A DNA stretch of 64,000 nucleotides from Setophaga petechia (lineage: Eukaryota > Chordata > Aves > Passeriformes > Parulidae): contig JANCRA010000060.1 of assembly GCA_024362935.1 (NCBI GenBank), positions 1,180,501 to 1,244,500 on the forward strand. The letters run 5' to 3'. The translations under genes and the position numbers were made by a program. Each line of letters begins with the position of its first letter. Position 1 is the stretch's first letter. Of the stretch, positions 22,730 through 31,645 are shown piece after piece. The notes under the pieces were generated by a model. The model was not told where the DNA came from. It ran no database searches and worked only from the letters and a program-made list of their open reading frames with translations.

Positions 22730-25700
22730 TAAAAGGATTCTTGTGAAACTGGATTTTAAGGCTGGAGGGTGCAACACTGCTGGAGCCTGGTGTGTGAAGC
22801 CTGGAGAGACTTGAGCCACTGACAGCAGATCTCAGTGTGTCTCACTGCACTGTGTCATCATGCAGGTCTTTGATGATAATTTAAATGTCAAAATCAGGTT
22901 TTGAAGTTGTGGTCTGGATTTGAAATAATTCAATGGGATGTGTGGTGTGGCTTGTCATGTTTTGATGTGCTTTCTTATTTATTTACCTGCGTGATTGGAA
23001 GGTTTCTGTAGTTGCAAACTCAGAGAAGGAGGCAGCTCTCAGACAACAGTGGGACTTCATGTGGGTGGAGTCGCCATATTTTCACTGTTGTTTGACCAAA
23101 ACATCCTGTGTTAACCATTGTCCAGCCCATGGGTCGTGTTCATGCCCATTTTGATGGCCAGTGCACCATCCATGCTGTTGCTGCCTGCTGTTCCATCCAC
23201 CTGTGGGAGTGCTTGTGGGTGGTCCTTGCTCTGATTTCCCAGTGGGGTTCTGGTGCACTGCAGGCCATTGCAGTTGTTCAGCACTGTTTCACAGCTTTGG
23301 GCTAACCCTTCTGGTTCCACAGCAGTTCTTGTGAAGGTAAAAAACTGTGTACAGCTCTCGTCTGTGTAATACCTGCTGCGAGTAACCCCAAATAACGTCC
23401 TGTTGAAACAGTTCAACAGTAAATACCACTTTTTTTTTCCTTTTACAACATAGAAGCAGACAGAAAACACTGAGAACAAACCAGCAAAACTGGGATTCAT
23501 CCTGTCCTGCTGCAGAGTTTTCCTGCTGGTGGTGCTTGTGTGCTTTGGGGTGTTTGAAAGGAGAGGCTGGTAGGGGCCATGGAATGTTGCAGTGCTCCAT
23601 ACCCAATTCTGAGTGGCTGCATGGGCTTGGGAGTGGATGTTGTGTGTACCTCAGGGCTTCCAGACTGGTGACTTGGTGAGTAAGTCATGGAGCTTGATAC
23701 AGACATGACAAAGGACACCAGGGAAGGACCAGCTCCTCAACAGGTGGTTTCTGTGCCCTTGGGTTGAGGCTCAGGTGGATGTTGCTCTGAGTCCGGGCTC
23801 TAGGCACAGCCAGTCCTTTGCACCGAGGTTCTGAGCTGATGAAGACACTTTGCAGCTCCTCAAAATCCCTTTGATCCCAGAAAATGCTGCTGCAGGGAAA
23901 GATACTAAGCTCTATCAAGACTCATCGAAGGCCAACTGGGTGGTGAGATTTTCAACTTCTCATCCCTCCCTCCCTTTTTCTCTTTTCCTTTATACATATC
24001 CTTGGGTGATATTTTTGTAGTTTTATGTTGTTGGAAATTATGTAACTTTTACAATTTTCGAAGTAACTTTAGTCATGTGTTTGTTTGCATTTGCCAAAGG
24101 GGAAGGGAGGGGGGTGAGGGGCGGTGTGGAATTGAGGTTTCTCTTCAAAAGACTCTACTCACTGAGGGTTTGAATTTGGCTCAGTGAGGCCTGACAGGCT
24201 TCACATCAACAAAAATCAACATCTAGAGGTTGGAAGTAGCAAGAAGATACAGAGAAGATAAACAGACATTAACAAATATGCTCTCGTTAGGCTGGAGTCA
24301 TCTGATCTGGAAAAAGATTGATAGGAGAACCAAAGAATGAGGACTAAATTAGCATCAAAGGTGAAGAGATCCAATAGGAGATCAAGTGCTGAGATTTGTA
24401 TAATGTAGAACCCAATGAATGAGAATTTATTTGGGTTTTAAATGTATAAATATGTGAAAAGTCTAGCAAAAAACTAGGTGAGCTGGAATGATTTCTACTG
24501 CACATCCTGTTTGGAATAAAGTAGTGCTTGATTCTCTAACACTTGAAAGATGGTACTCGAGACTTTCTTCTATTCCTGCAGTTAGAATGACAATTTTGCA
24601 ATGCTTTCATATTGTTGTATTACTATGGATAATCAAAACACCTACATACCTGCTTTCCTTTGCAGCCAAATTGTTCAAAAATAAACCCTGTGTACATGTA
24701 TTTATACACATTGAGCATTTCAGTATTGTTGCACTCTAATCCACCCCAAGGGATCTGTTAACAAGAGTATGGGTTACTCCCATCTCCTGGGACAAGTTTT
24801 TAACACTTGTCACTCCAGAGGGAGTGGTGACACGGCTCTTGGGGAGGTCTGTGCTGCCCACAGTGTGGCTGATCTGGCCTAAGTGGCCACGAGTCACAAT
24901 TGCAAGGTAGCCTGAACCCTGTGAGGATCCTGAGCACTTGGAACACCACTGGGGAAGACTTGCAGTGTCTTCACAGCTGCCCACGCTGGAGTGGCTGGGG
25001 TAGCTGGTGGGTCCTCCCCTGCCCTAGCACTTGTGGTCTTGCTGTGGCTTGTTCTGTCACTTCAGAGCCTTCAGCATCCCTGTCCTGCACTGCCTGGCAG
25101 AGTAGCCCCATGGTCAGCATTCTTGCTCTGCTCTCTGGCTGGCACAGCACTGCTGCTCTTGGGAGCTGTTGGACCCACTCTGTGCTTCAGCCGTCTGTTA
25201 AAATCTGCCTCGTGCCCGTGGTGATCTGAGGCTGCAGCATTCAGCTGTAACAGGCAAGGAATGGGCCTGGCAGTACCCTGGAAAGACATTTCCCAGCATG
25301 AGTGGCACGTGCCCAGGACAAGGAGATTTTTCAGGATAGGAAAGTTGAAGGGCTCAGAGGCTGCTGGCAATGGAGAAGGATTTGAAAAACTTTACAACCA
25401 CATCTATCCCATTTTACCTGGCTCCAGGTTACAAATGGCAGAGCACCAGGCTCTTGACTGTGGTCTTTAGTGTAAATACATCCAACAACCTGGGTGCAGA
25501 TTGGTGATGGAGGGAGGAACCCAAGAGCCACATTAGTTCACACGACATGGGTCAATAGCAAATACAAACCATGTGAAACTCCTCTGAGTTACCTTGGGTC
25601 CCCAAGTGTGACAACAGCAGGACCAAACCTGGGACAAACCCCAGCCCGTTCTATGTTGGGGCCACCTGGGCTGGAGGCTGGGGCTGAGCAGGTCTGTAAA

Positions 25701-26665
25701 GTTCTGGGTGGAGAAGAAAACAAGAAAATTATGGTAGGTTTCAAGATTGAGCTCATCAGACAGGAAGGGATGTCCAAGCAGGACACCTGCAGCTTTTGGG
25801 TTAAGGGGCAGGTCTTGCTGCACCAGCCTAAAGGTGCAGAGAGGGAAGGAAAAGAGGGACTGTGGCAAGCAGCAAAATTGCTTTTGCACCACCTCTAGCT
25901 AATAAGAGCCTGTTGAAAGCAGAGGCTCGTAACTGTGGCTGCTCTGAGGCCTTTCTGCTGTGTTCAGCCCCTCAGATCTGCAGTGTAGCTGGGATCGAGG
26001 CTCTACGTGAGTATTTGCATTCTACTTCTTTGAATAATCTATTCCTGGCACAGACCCATTTCTTTCCCCATGGTGTCTAGAACAGCAGTTGTGCATGTTA
26101 AATTACACATTTAAACCTATTGAGCTCATGAATTTGCCTGAAGAGAGTTGTCTGAGGACCAGCACCGCCTGTGGCTGCCTGCTCACTCCAGCTGGGGTCA
26201 AGGGCTAGGCAGGAGCAAATTGCCTCAGGCTGTGGTAGTGAAATTGGCCCCATGGGCAAGCCACAGTAAGTGCACCTCAGCTGTGAACAAGATGCCTTTT
26301 AATTTGTAACACATGGTTATTGCTGCATGTCCAGCAGGATCCTGTTTTATGGAATTTACAATCTGTATGTTAAAAGGTCTGAAAATAGCTGCTTTGGGCA
26401 CAGTCAGGGGCTGGTTTCCCCCTGGCTGCTGGTCCCACCAAGCAGAGTGGTGAGTTATGGGGGTGAAAGCACTCTGATGGTCCATAGCTGCTGCTCACAG
26501 GCCTGCACAGACACCCATGCCCCTAAAACAGTTGTGCATAAACTTGGAAGGTCCGATAGACTTGGGCTGTTCCTCCACTTGTGCCAGGATTTGGTTCATT
26601 GAACATTTCTATCCTTTCTCTGCTACTGTGGGAATACAGATGCCACGGGCCCCATTGCAGCCTGT
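22730..26665. other. PHF20-SLA2 intergenic region
   Basis: No gene recognised on either strand. Many 60-130 codon frames overlap in several phases, as expected by chance in moderately GC-rich DNA. No tRNA or LTR end was seen. Confidence 0.6.
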
Positions 26666-28009
26666 AGGGCTGTCGTGGTTTGACCGGAAATGGGACATCT
26701 GGGATATGTTGTTTAACCAATCAGTGTTCAGATTTTGAGATGGGCACCTGGGTTTGGCCAGTGGGGCATTTGGATCCGCCTCTGAGACCACAAAATCAAG
26801 GGGTTAAAATCGCAGGGAGTTTTCTCCCTCAGTCTCTTTGGAACTTCCGGTGGGACAGAGCTGCTCCTTCCCCCGGCTCAGCTGCTGCTGGGCTGGGGGA
26901 GGGGAAGCCACATGGCCCATTTACGGTAGGCCCGACCCGGGTGGAAGGGTGGGGGGGGGGGGGGGGGCACCGAGAGACCTGTTTACCCCCCCATTCCCCC
27001 CCATCATCTTTTGGAGACAGAGAGAAACGCAGCCTGTGCCGGACTGAGTTACCTTGAAACCTGATATCATGTCCGGGCGGCAGCCAGCACAGCTGGGAGG
27101 AGAAGAGGGGGGGGGCAGCGGGCAGTCCAGCCGCTCGCTTGAGAGAGAGAGCTTTAACCCTTTTGTGGATAATGAAAACTTTACAGAACATTACCCTTCC
27201 TAGAGAAAGATAAGAGTGGAGGATGAAGGAAGAAATAGACCAGTGAGAGGTCTGGCAAAGAGAAAGATGTTGAAGGAATGGAGGAAAGATGGAGTGGGTT
27301 TTTGCTGAACGCTTTCTCGTTGTAAAAACCATGAACTGATTCCTGGTGATACAGAAACTGCATTTCAGGGGGAAGCAAAGACTCAGAGCTAAGAGAGTTC
27401 AGTGTTGAGACCCCTCGGCCCCAGGGGGTGTGGAGAAGAAAATGGGGGGGACAAAGGTCCCGGAGATGAGACTGTGCTCTGCTTGGAACAAGACAAGGCA
27501 TCCTTAAAAGGTCCAAAGGTCTACCCTGAAAAACAGGTCCTCTACTCCATGCAAGGGATGGTGAGAGCATCTCTGCGTGGAAGGAAGGAAGGAATCACAT
27601 GATAACAGCAAAAGACTTTTTTTTCTGGGCGGTTGCTGATTGTGAAAAAGGGTTCCTGGTACGGGAAAGGACTCCGTCTACTTCTTGATGAGCTGAAGAT
27701 TTGATTATCTAAAGAGTGGTGCCAGACCGAGTGTGGATATTTTTTGGGAAATGTAAATGTACTGGGGATTTGGTGGGAGGAGGAAGTGTTGGAGTGTTTC
27801 TGTATAGTTTTCATTTTCCTTGTGTTTAATTTTCTTTCCTTTTGTGGTTTAGTTTTTTGTAGTTTAGTTAATAAAGTTTTTTTTTTCTTTTTTCCCTAAG
27901 CAGGAGCCTGCTTTGCTTATTCCCGGGTACCACCTCACAGCAGATGCCAGGGAGAGGGAATTTTCATGGGGGCACTGGCATTGTGTCAGTGTCAAACCAT
28001 GACAAGGGC
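26666..28009 (+). mobile_element. Solo LTR, 1.33 kb, with 5-bp target-site duplication
   Basis: The LTR is 26671-28004, flanked by AGGGC at 26666-26670 and 28005-28009. It starts TGTCGTGGTTTGAC and ends GTCAAACCATGACA, inverted copies matching at 13 of 14 bases. AATAAAG stands near 27870, giving plus orientation. The 5-bp duplication and TG...CA ends fit an ERVL-like solo LTR. Exact duplication with little terminal decay suggests a fairly recent insertion. It lies between PHF20 and SLA2 and carries no protein-coding retroviral sequence that I can support. Confidence 0.88.
26951..26967. repeat. Homopolymer of 17 G
   Basis: Inside the solo LTR; potential G-quadruplex former, with a second G run near 27108-27114. 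Confidence 0.9.
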
Positions 28010-28300
28010 ACACAGGGCTCCTTCTCTGTGCAGCCTCTGTCTCCTTCCCCCTTGGGTGCTGGGTGAGGGTCATGCATCCTGTCCCAAAGTGTCCTGTGAG
28101 GGAAAGACAGGCCCTCAGGCAGCTGCCTCCTTCTAGCATTGCTGCCTGCCTGGCTCCGCATTGGTCTTGGCTGTCCCACATTCTGGTCAATGGGCCCCAG
28201 CAGGAACAAGAGGCTCTGGCTGAAAGTAGAAGGCTGAGCTGGGGCATGCATGTCCACCACAGAGCTGTGGCCAAGTGGGGACCCTGTCCTCAGCTCTTCT

Positions 28301-28671
28301 TCACTATGTGAGAAATGATCCTCACTTTAAAAATTTCAAAAGGTTTATTAAACCTTAACAAAAATGACAACAAAGAACTGCATCAGGAAAGATTTCAGTG
28401 TTGGGAGTCTCCATAACTAGCTCATCTACAAAATGGATGCTCTGCCTTTTATATCCTTAGCTCCTCCCAAAGTTTTGTCAGTCAAGTCCATCTCTGCCAA
28501 TCATTGAAGATTACATTCTTACATCTTGACTGGAGGCCAAGATGTCATGTTGTCATGTTGTGCTGCTTGGTAACAAGCCCTCCTAAATGCCTTCACTACC
28601 AAGGCTATTACAAGGGGGAGGGGAAAGAGGGGAAAATATGTCCTATGGGAGGACATATAGTAACATCACTA
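28301..28671 (-). mobile_element. Solo LTR, 359 bp, with 6-bp target-site duplication, in the SLA2 3'UTR position
   Basis: The LTR is 28307-28665, flanked by TCACTA at 28301-28306 and 28666-28671. On the minus strand it starts TGTTAC and ends CTCACA. It has a TATA box (TATAAAA, complement of 28447-28453) and AATAAA (complement of 28344-28349) about 100 bp further on, the classic U3-R layout. A 6-bp duplication is usual for ERVK or ERV1-type elements. It lies in the same direction as SLA2. Confidence 0.9.
28344..28349 (-). promoter_or_regulatory. AATAAA of the solo LTR, likely poly(A) signal for SLA2 transcripts
   Basis: It is the first canonical hexamer downstream of the SLA2 stop on the minus strand; none is seen in the 48 bp between the stop and the LTR duplication. 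Its use by SLA2 is inference. Confidence 0.5.
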
Positions 28672-28719
28672 TACATCCACATAGTATCTATCTCTTAACT
28701 GTGAGACCTAACTATTACA

Positions 28720-28870
28720 TTACTCATCTATAACGACCACCTTTCCTGTGGGGTCTGGCTCGGGGGTGTCAGTCTCTGAGGGAATCAGGTAAGAGCTGAT
28801 GGCTTCCCTCAGGCCGTGGCTGATGGGAGACTCCTCCGGTGGGGATGTGGTCTCCAAGAACAGGAAGGAG
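28720..28870 (-). CDS. SLA2: SLA2 last exon: C-terminal tail
   Basis: Acceptor TCAAGCAG; an alternative three bases upstream would add one Ser. Contains SFLFLETTSPPEESP, GLREAISSYL and a proline-rich end KVVVIDE before TAA at 28722-28720. The final 15 or so residues have no counterpart in human SLA2. Confidence 0.8.
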
Positions 28871-29412
28871 CTGCTTGAGAGTAGGAAGGGCAATCAGCAA
28901 GGCACTGCCCACAGTCCCTCGAGGGTCAGGTGGGGGGAGGCCCAGCCCCTGTCCCAGCTACCCTCACCTCTCAATCTTGTTCCAGTGGAGTGATGGCTTC
29001 CTGAGGACATTGAGTACTGTGGACGCTGGGACCGCTCTTGGCCCTTCCATGGGGCAGGGCTCACGGACAGGGCAGCAGAGCACCTCTGCTGAACTCTGGG
29101 CAGGGAGCCAACATTATCAACAGGGTACAGCCCTGCCCCCCAGGCTGGGCACACCTGGGCAGGGGAGGGACCAGCTGCCACATTTTCCCCCTCCCTCCTT
29201 TCAGGGCATGGGGACATCTCCCCACACACTGCTCAAGGTGCTGGGGGCCTGGTGGAGCATTACCAGAGTAGTGGTCCACCAAATTGTGCAGGATGGGGAA
29301 GGTGAGCCAGGATGAGACGTAAAGCCACCCATTATCCAACCGGTGGATGTGGTAGCGAGTCACTGAGCCCCAGGCAGAGCATTTGCCACACTGCACCGAT
29401 AGGGAACAGCAG
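28720..29412 (-). CDS. SLA2: SLA2 (Src-like adaptor 2, SLAP-2), C-terminal three exons
   Basis: Exons in transcript order: 29412-29264, 29085-28968, 28870-28720. The first encodes the C-terminal half of an SH2 domain (RYHIHRLDNGWLYVS, then LVDHYS), close to human SLA2 HYRIHCLDNGWLYIS and LVDHYS, and begins at the intron site usual for Src-type SH2 domains. The second encodes LCCPVREPC (human ICCLLKEPC) and LRKPSLHWNKIE (human VQRTPLNWKELD). The third gives the tail with ISHGLREAISSYLI (human LSEGLRESLSFYIS) and a TAA stop. Phases agree throughout. SLA2 is an adaptor that restrains T- and B-cell receptor signalling, using SH3 and SH2 domains and a tail that recruits CBL. The SH3 exons and an intact first half of the SH2 domain were not found, so this may be a decaying gene. 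Confidence 0.8.
28968..29085 (-). CDS. SLA2: SLA2 exon: end of SH2 and linker
   Basis: Donor AG|GTGAGG. Two acceptors three bases apart are possible (after TTCAG or after TTCAGCAG), giving DHYSAEVLCC or DHYSEVLCC. Either is shorter than human ELADDICC by two or three residues. Confidence 0.75.
29264..29412 (-). CDS. SLA2: SLA2 exon: second half of SH2 domain
   Basis: Acceptor CTGCCAG, donor TCTG|GTAATG, 149 bp. It carries the His-Arg-Leu-Asp-Asn-Gly-Trp core strand and the LVDHYS helix of the SH2 fold. It needs one base from an upstream exon, as at the human RR|GSYSLSV junction. Confidence 0.85.
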
Positions 29413-29508
29413 CCTGGCAGGCACAGGGCAAAGGGCACTTGGCTGGGCTGTCCCAGGACCCTGTCCTGCTCAGCCCCTGCTGCCTGATGCACTCTTTCCT
29501 CTCACACA

Positions 29509-29620
29509 CTACAGGGATTCAACCATCCTACAGAAGCAGCAGCCATCACCTTTCTCCTCATGGGCCTTGTGGCTGCAAGCACCCCTGTGCCAGCCCCATG
29601 CCATGAGCACCTTCAGAACA
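29509..29620 (-). pseudogene. SLA2: Eroded SLA2 exon, first half of SH2 domain
   Basis: After the acceptor CACCTACAG at 29621 a frame reads VLKVLMAWGWHRG, SHKAHEEK and GDGCCF, then MVESL and TAG at 29511-29509. This lines up loosely with human AKVSHGWLYEG, REKAEEL, GNPGGAF and LIRES. The phosphotyrosine-binding Arg of FLVRES is missing and the frame stops before a usable donor. A donor at 29549 (AAAG|GTGATG) would splice in phase to the next exon but would delete the FLVRES strand. Similarity is weak, so this is a tentative call. Confidence 0.4.
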
Positions 29621-29629
29621 CTGTAGGTG

Positions 29630-30120
29630 ATAGGGAATGGCTGGAACATCAGGTGGTGTTGGTGTCACTGGCCACCTGCACAGTGGCACCAGGCAGAATC
29701 TCCTCACAGGGTGTGATGGGGCTCTGTTTCTTTTTGTGGGCTGAGTCTTGTCACTCCTCCGAGTAACAAAGCTGCAGGAACCTGATCGTGGTTTGCTCTT
29801 TTGAGGCCCCACGGGAGGGGCTCAGCACAGACTGGGGGGCAGCAACAGCTGGAAGCAGCCCTGTAGCCTGTGCTGCTGCAAACCTGTTGTTGATTCCATT
29901 CTGGATGTTTCTAGTTGCATTTTGGCAGAGGCCAGCTCTCCAATGCCCTTGGACAACCAGGTGCCACAGGGCCGCCAACCACATTACTCTGGTGCAGAGG
30001 TGCCCAGTCCTCTCCCTGCCCTGGGGATGAGTTTGCTGTACGCAGCAGGAGACGCTGAAGCTGCCAAACCCCCAGGGGTGCAGCTCGTGCCAAGAGAAAC
30101 ACCGAGAGCACAGAGTGTAA
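29630..30120 (-). other. Interval where SLA2 5' exons would be expected
   Basis: I searched both the SH3 signature (ALGSFPAGG...GDWW) and the N-terminal leader on the minus strand up to the NDRG3 poly(A) site and saw no convincing match. Confidence 0.5.
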
Positions 30121-31466
30121 CAATGAAACTCAGTTATAGCTTTATTCAATAACCGGTACAAAGTCCCCCTCAGGCAGAGCCTCCCAGTCCCATTCCCTAC
30201 CTGAAATGGAGCAGAACATGAGCATGACCCTGGGAGGAGTTGGCTCCCATTGGGTCAGGGCTGCTCAGCAGTGAGGAAAGGAGGTTTTGCTTATCAATTG
30301 AGACTTGCAGCAGCCTGACCACTCGTCCCTTTTCTCCCATTAACACCAGACCTTGGCAGCAGGCATCCTTGGTGACCCAGCCAGGTGTAAAAAGGTAGCA
30401 CAGTTGTGAATTCCACAAAGACAGAAACTGCTATCTGCACAATGGTGTTCACTGCTTGCCCTTCTGACACGACTAACAGGAATGTGTGACTTCTGGCTGC
30501 CATACTCACTTGGTGTTTCCTGCCCCCATATAACTGCACCCTGTGCAGATCCTGCCAGGGGCAGTGGGACACAGAGATGGCAGTGCAGGAGATTCTGGGA
30601 TCTCCACCTGGCAAGAGGCACTGCTTCCCATTTCACAACCTGCTCAATATTAAATATTCACCCGCGCCAGGGGAGAACAGCAACCATGTGTCACTGCATC
30701 CTGCCCTTCTGCCGGGTCTGCAGAGGGTTGTGGAAGTGGTCTAGAGCCAGGGCTGCTGGAGTTTAATCCCTTGTACTGGGTTAATAGTGCACCTTGTTAG
30801 TGTAGTTTACTAGTTAATTGCTTTGTTTTTTCAGGAGGCTCAGGTAAGAAATCACTCTGCTCCTTCTTAACACACATACACAGGTAAGACCAAAACAGTA
30901 TTCCTGACCATTTGTTGTCTCAGGCTGCATGGCATGTGAAACAGCCCTGGGGACAGACAGATCTTCCAATGGATTCTGTGTCCCAGGTACAGCTCCACAC
31001 TGCATTGCCTGCTCCAATGCCTGGAGTGCCACATCCTCGTGGTCTTACTTTCCCACGTCCCACCAATGACATACCAACTGCATCACAAGGGCCCTTGAGC
31101 AGAAGCACAACTAGAAAGCAATTCTAAACCTCACAAAGCCACAGAAATTATATTTAAATGAAGAGGGGAGACAACGGCTGTCATCTGGATTGATACACAG
31201 CACAGACAGGAGATGGCATCAGCATGTACAGTAATGGGACTTACTAAGACTGTGGAATGTCAACGAGTTTTAAAGAGACTCTGATGCCAAGGGGATACAG
31301 AAAAGATCAAAGTAATGTCACATACAGACTACCAGGGAGGTGGCTGCTTGGATGAGCATGCACAGGTTAGAGAGAACAGTTAATGCCATGTCGGATGAAA
31401 TGCTAAATTCTGAGTGGGTTCAGTGGGGTGAGTGGAGCTGTCTGAATCCAGAAGAGGGGCTCCTGC
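30120..31466 (-). other. NDRG3: NDRG3 3'UTR
   Basis: About 1.3 kb from the stop to AATAAA (complement of 30141-30146, context TTGAATAAAGC). No other gene is seen in it on either strand. Confidence 0.75.
30141..30146 (-). promoter_or_regulatory. NDRG3 poly(A) signal AATAAA
   Basis: Canonical hexamer on the minus strand, about 1.3 kb after the stop, similar to the 3'UTR length of mammalian NDRG3. Confidence 0.7.
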
Positions 31467-31645
31467 CTAACAGGATACTTCCATGGTTTGAGGTGCAGCC
31501 TGGAGGTCAATTCCTTCTGGGGTTCCAGCACTCCCTTCCCCATGGGTGCTGGCATGAGACCGGCTGCGGCTGCTCTCACCAGAGCCCACGCTGGAGGAGG
31601 AGTGGCTACGGGAACGCATCAACCGGGTCATGCTGGCTGCTGGCA
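31467..31645 (-). CDS. NDRG3: NDRG3 last coding exon: Ser/Arg-rich tail
   Basis: Acceptor CTCTTGCAG. Encodes [20 protein letters not shown] and ends QTMEVSC, TAG at 31469-31467. The RSRSHS motif resembles the basophilic-kinase sites reported in NDRG tails. The middle part is diverged from human. Confidence 0.96.

Noticed and set aside
28307..28720. First read as the natural 3'UTR of SLA2
   Set aside because: TG...CA type ends, a 6-bp duplication on both sides and TATA/AATAAA spacing show that most of it is an inserted LTR.
28894..29229. 111-codon minus frame as the SLA2 coding frame
   Set aside because: SLA2 similarity lies in a different phase with clear splice borders; this frame is a shadow.
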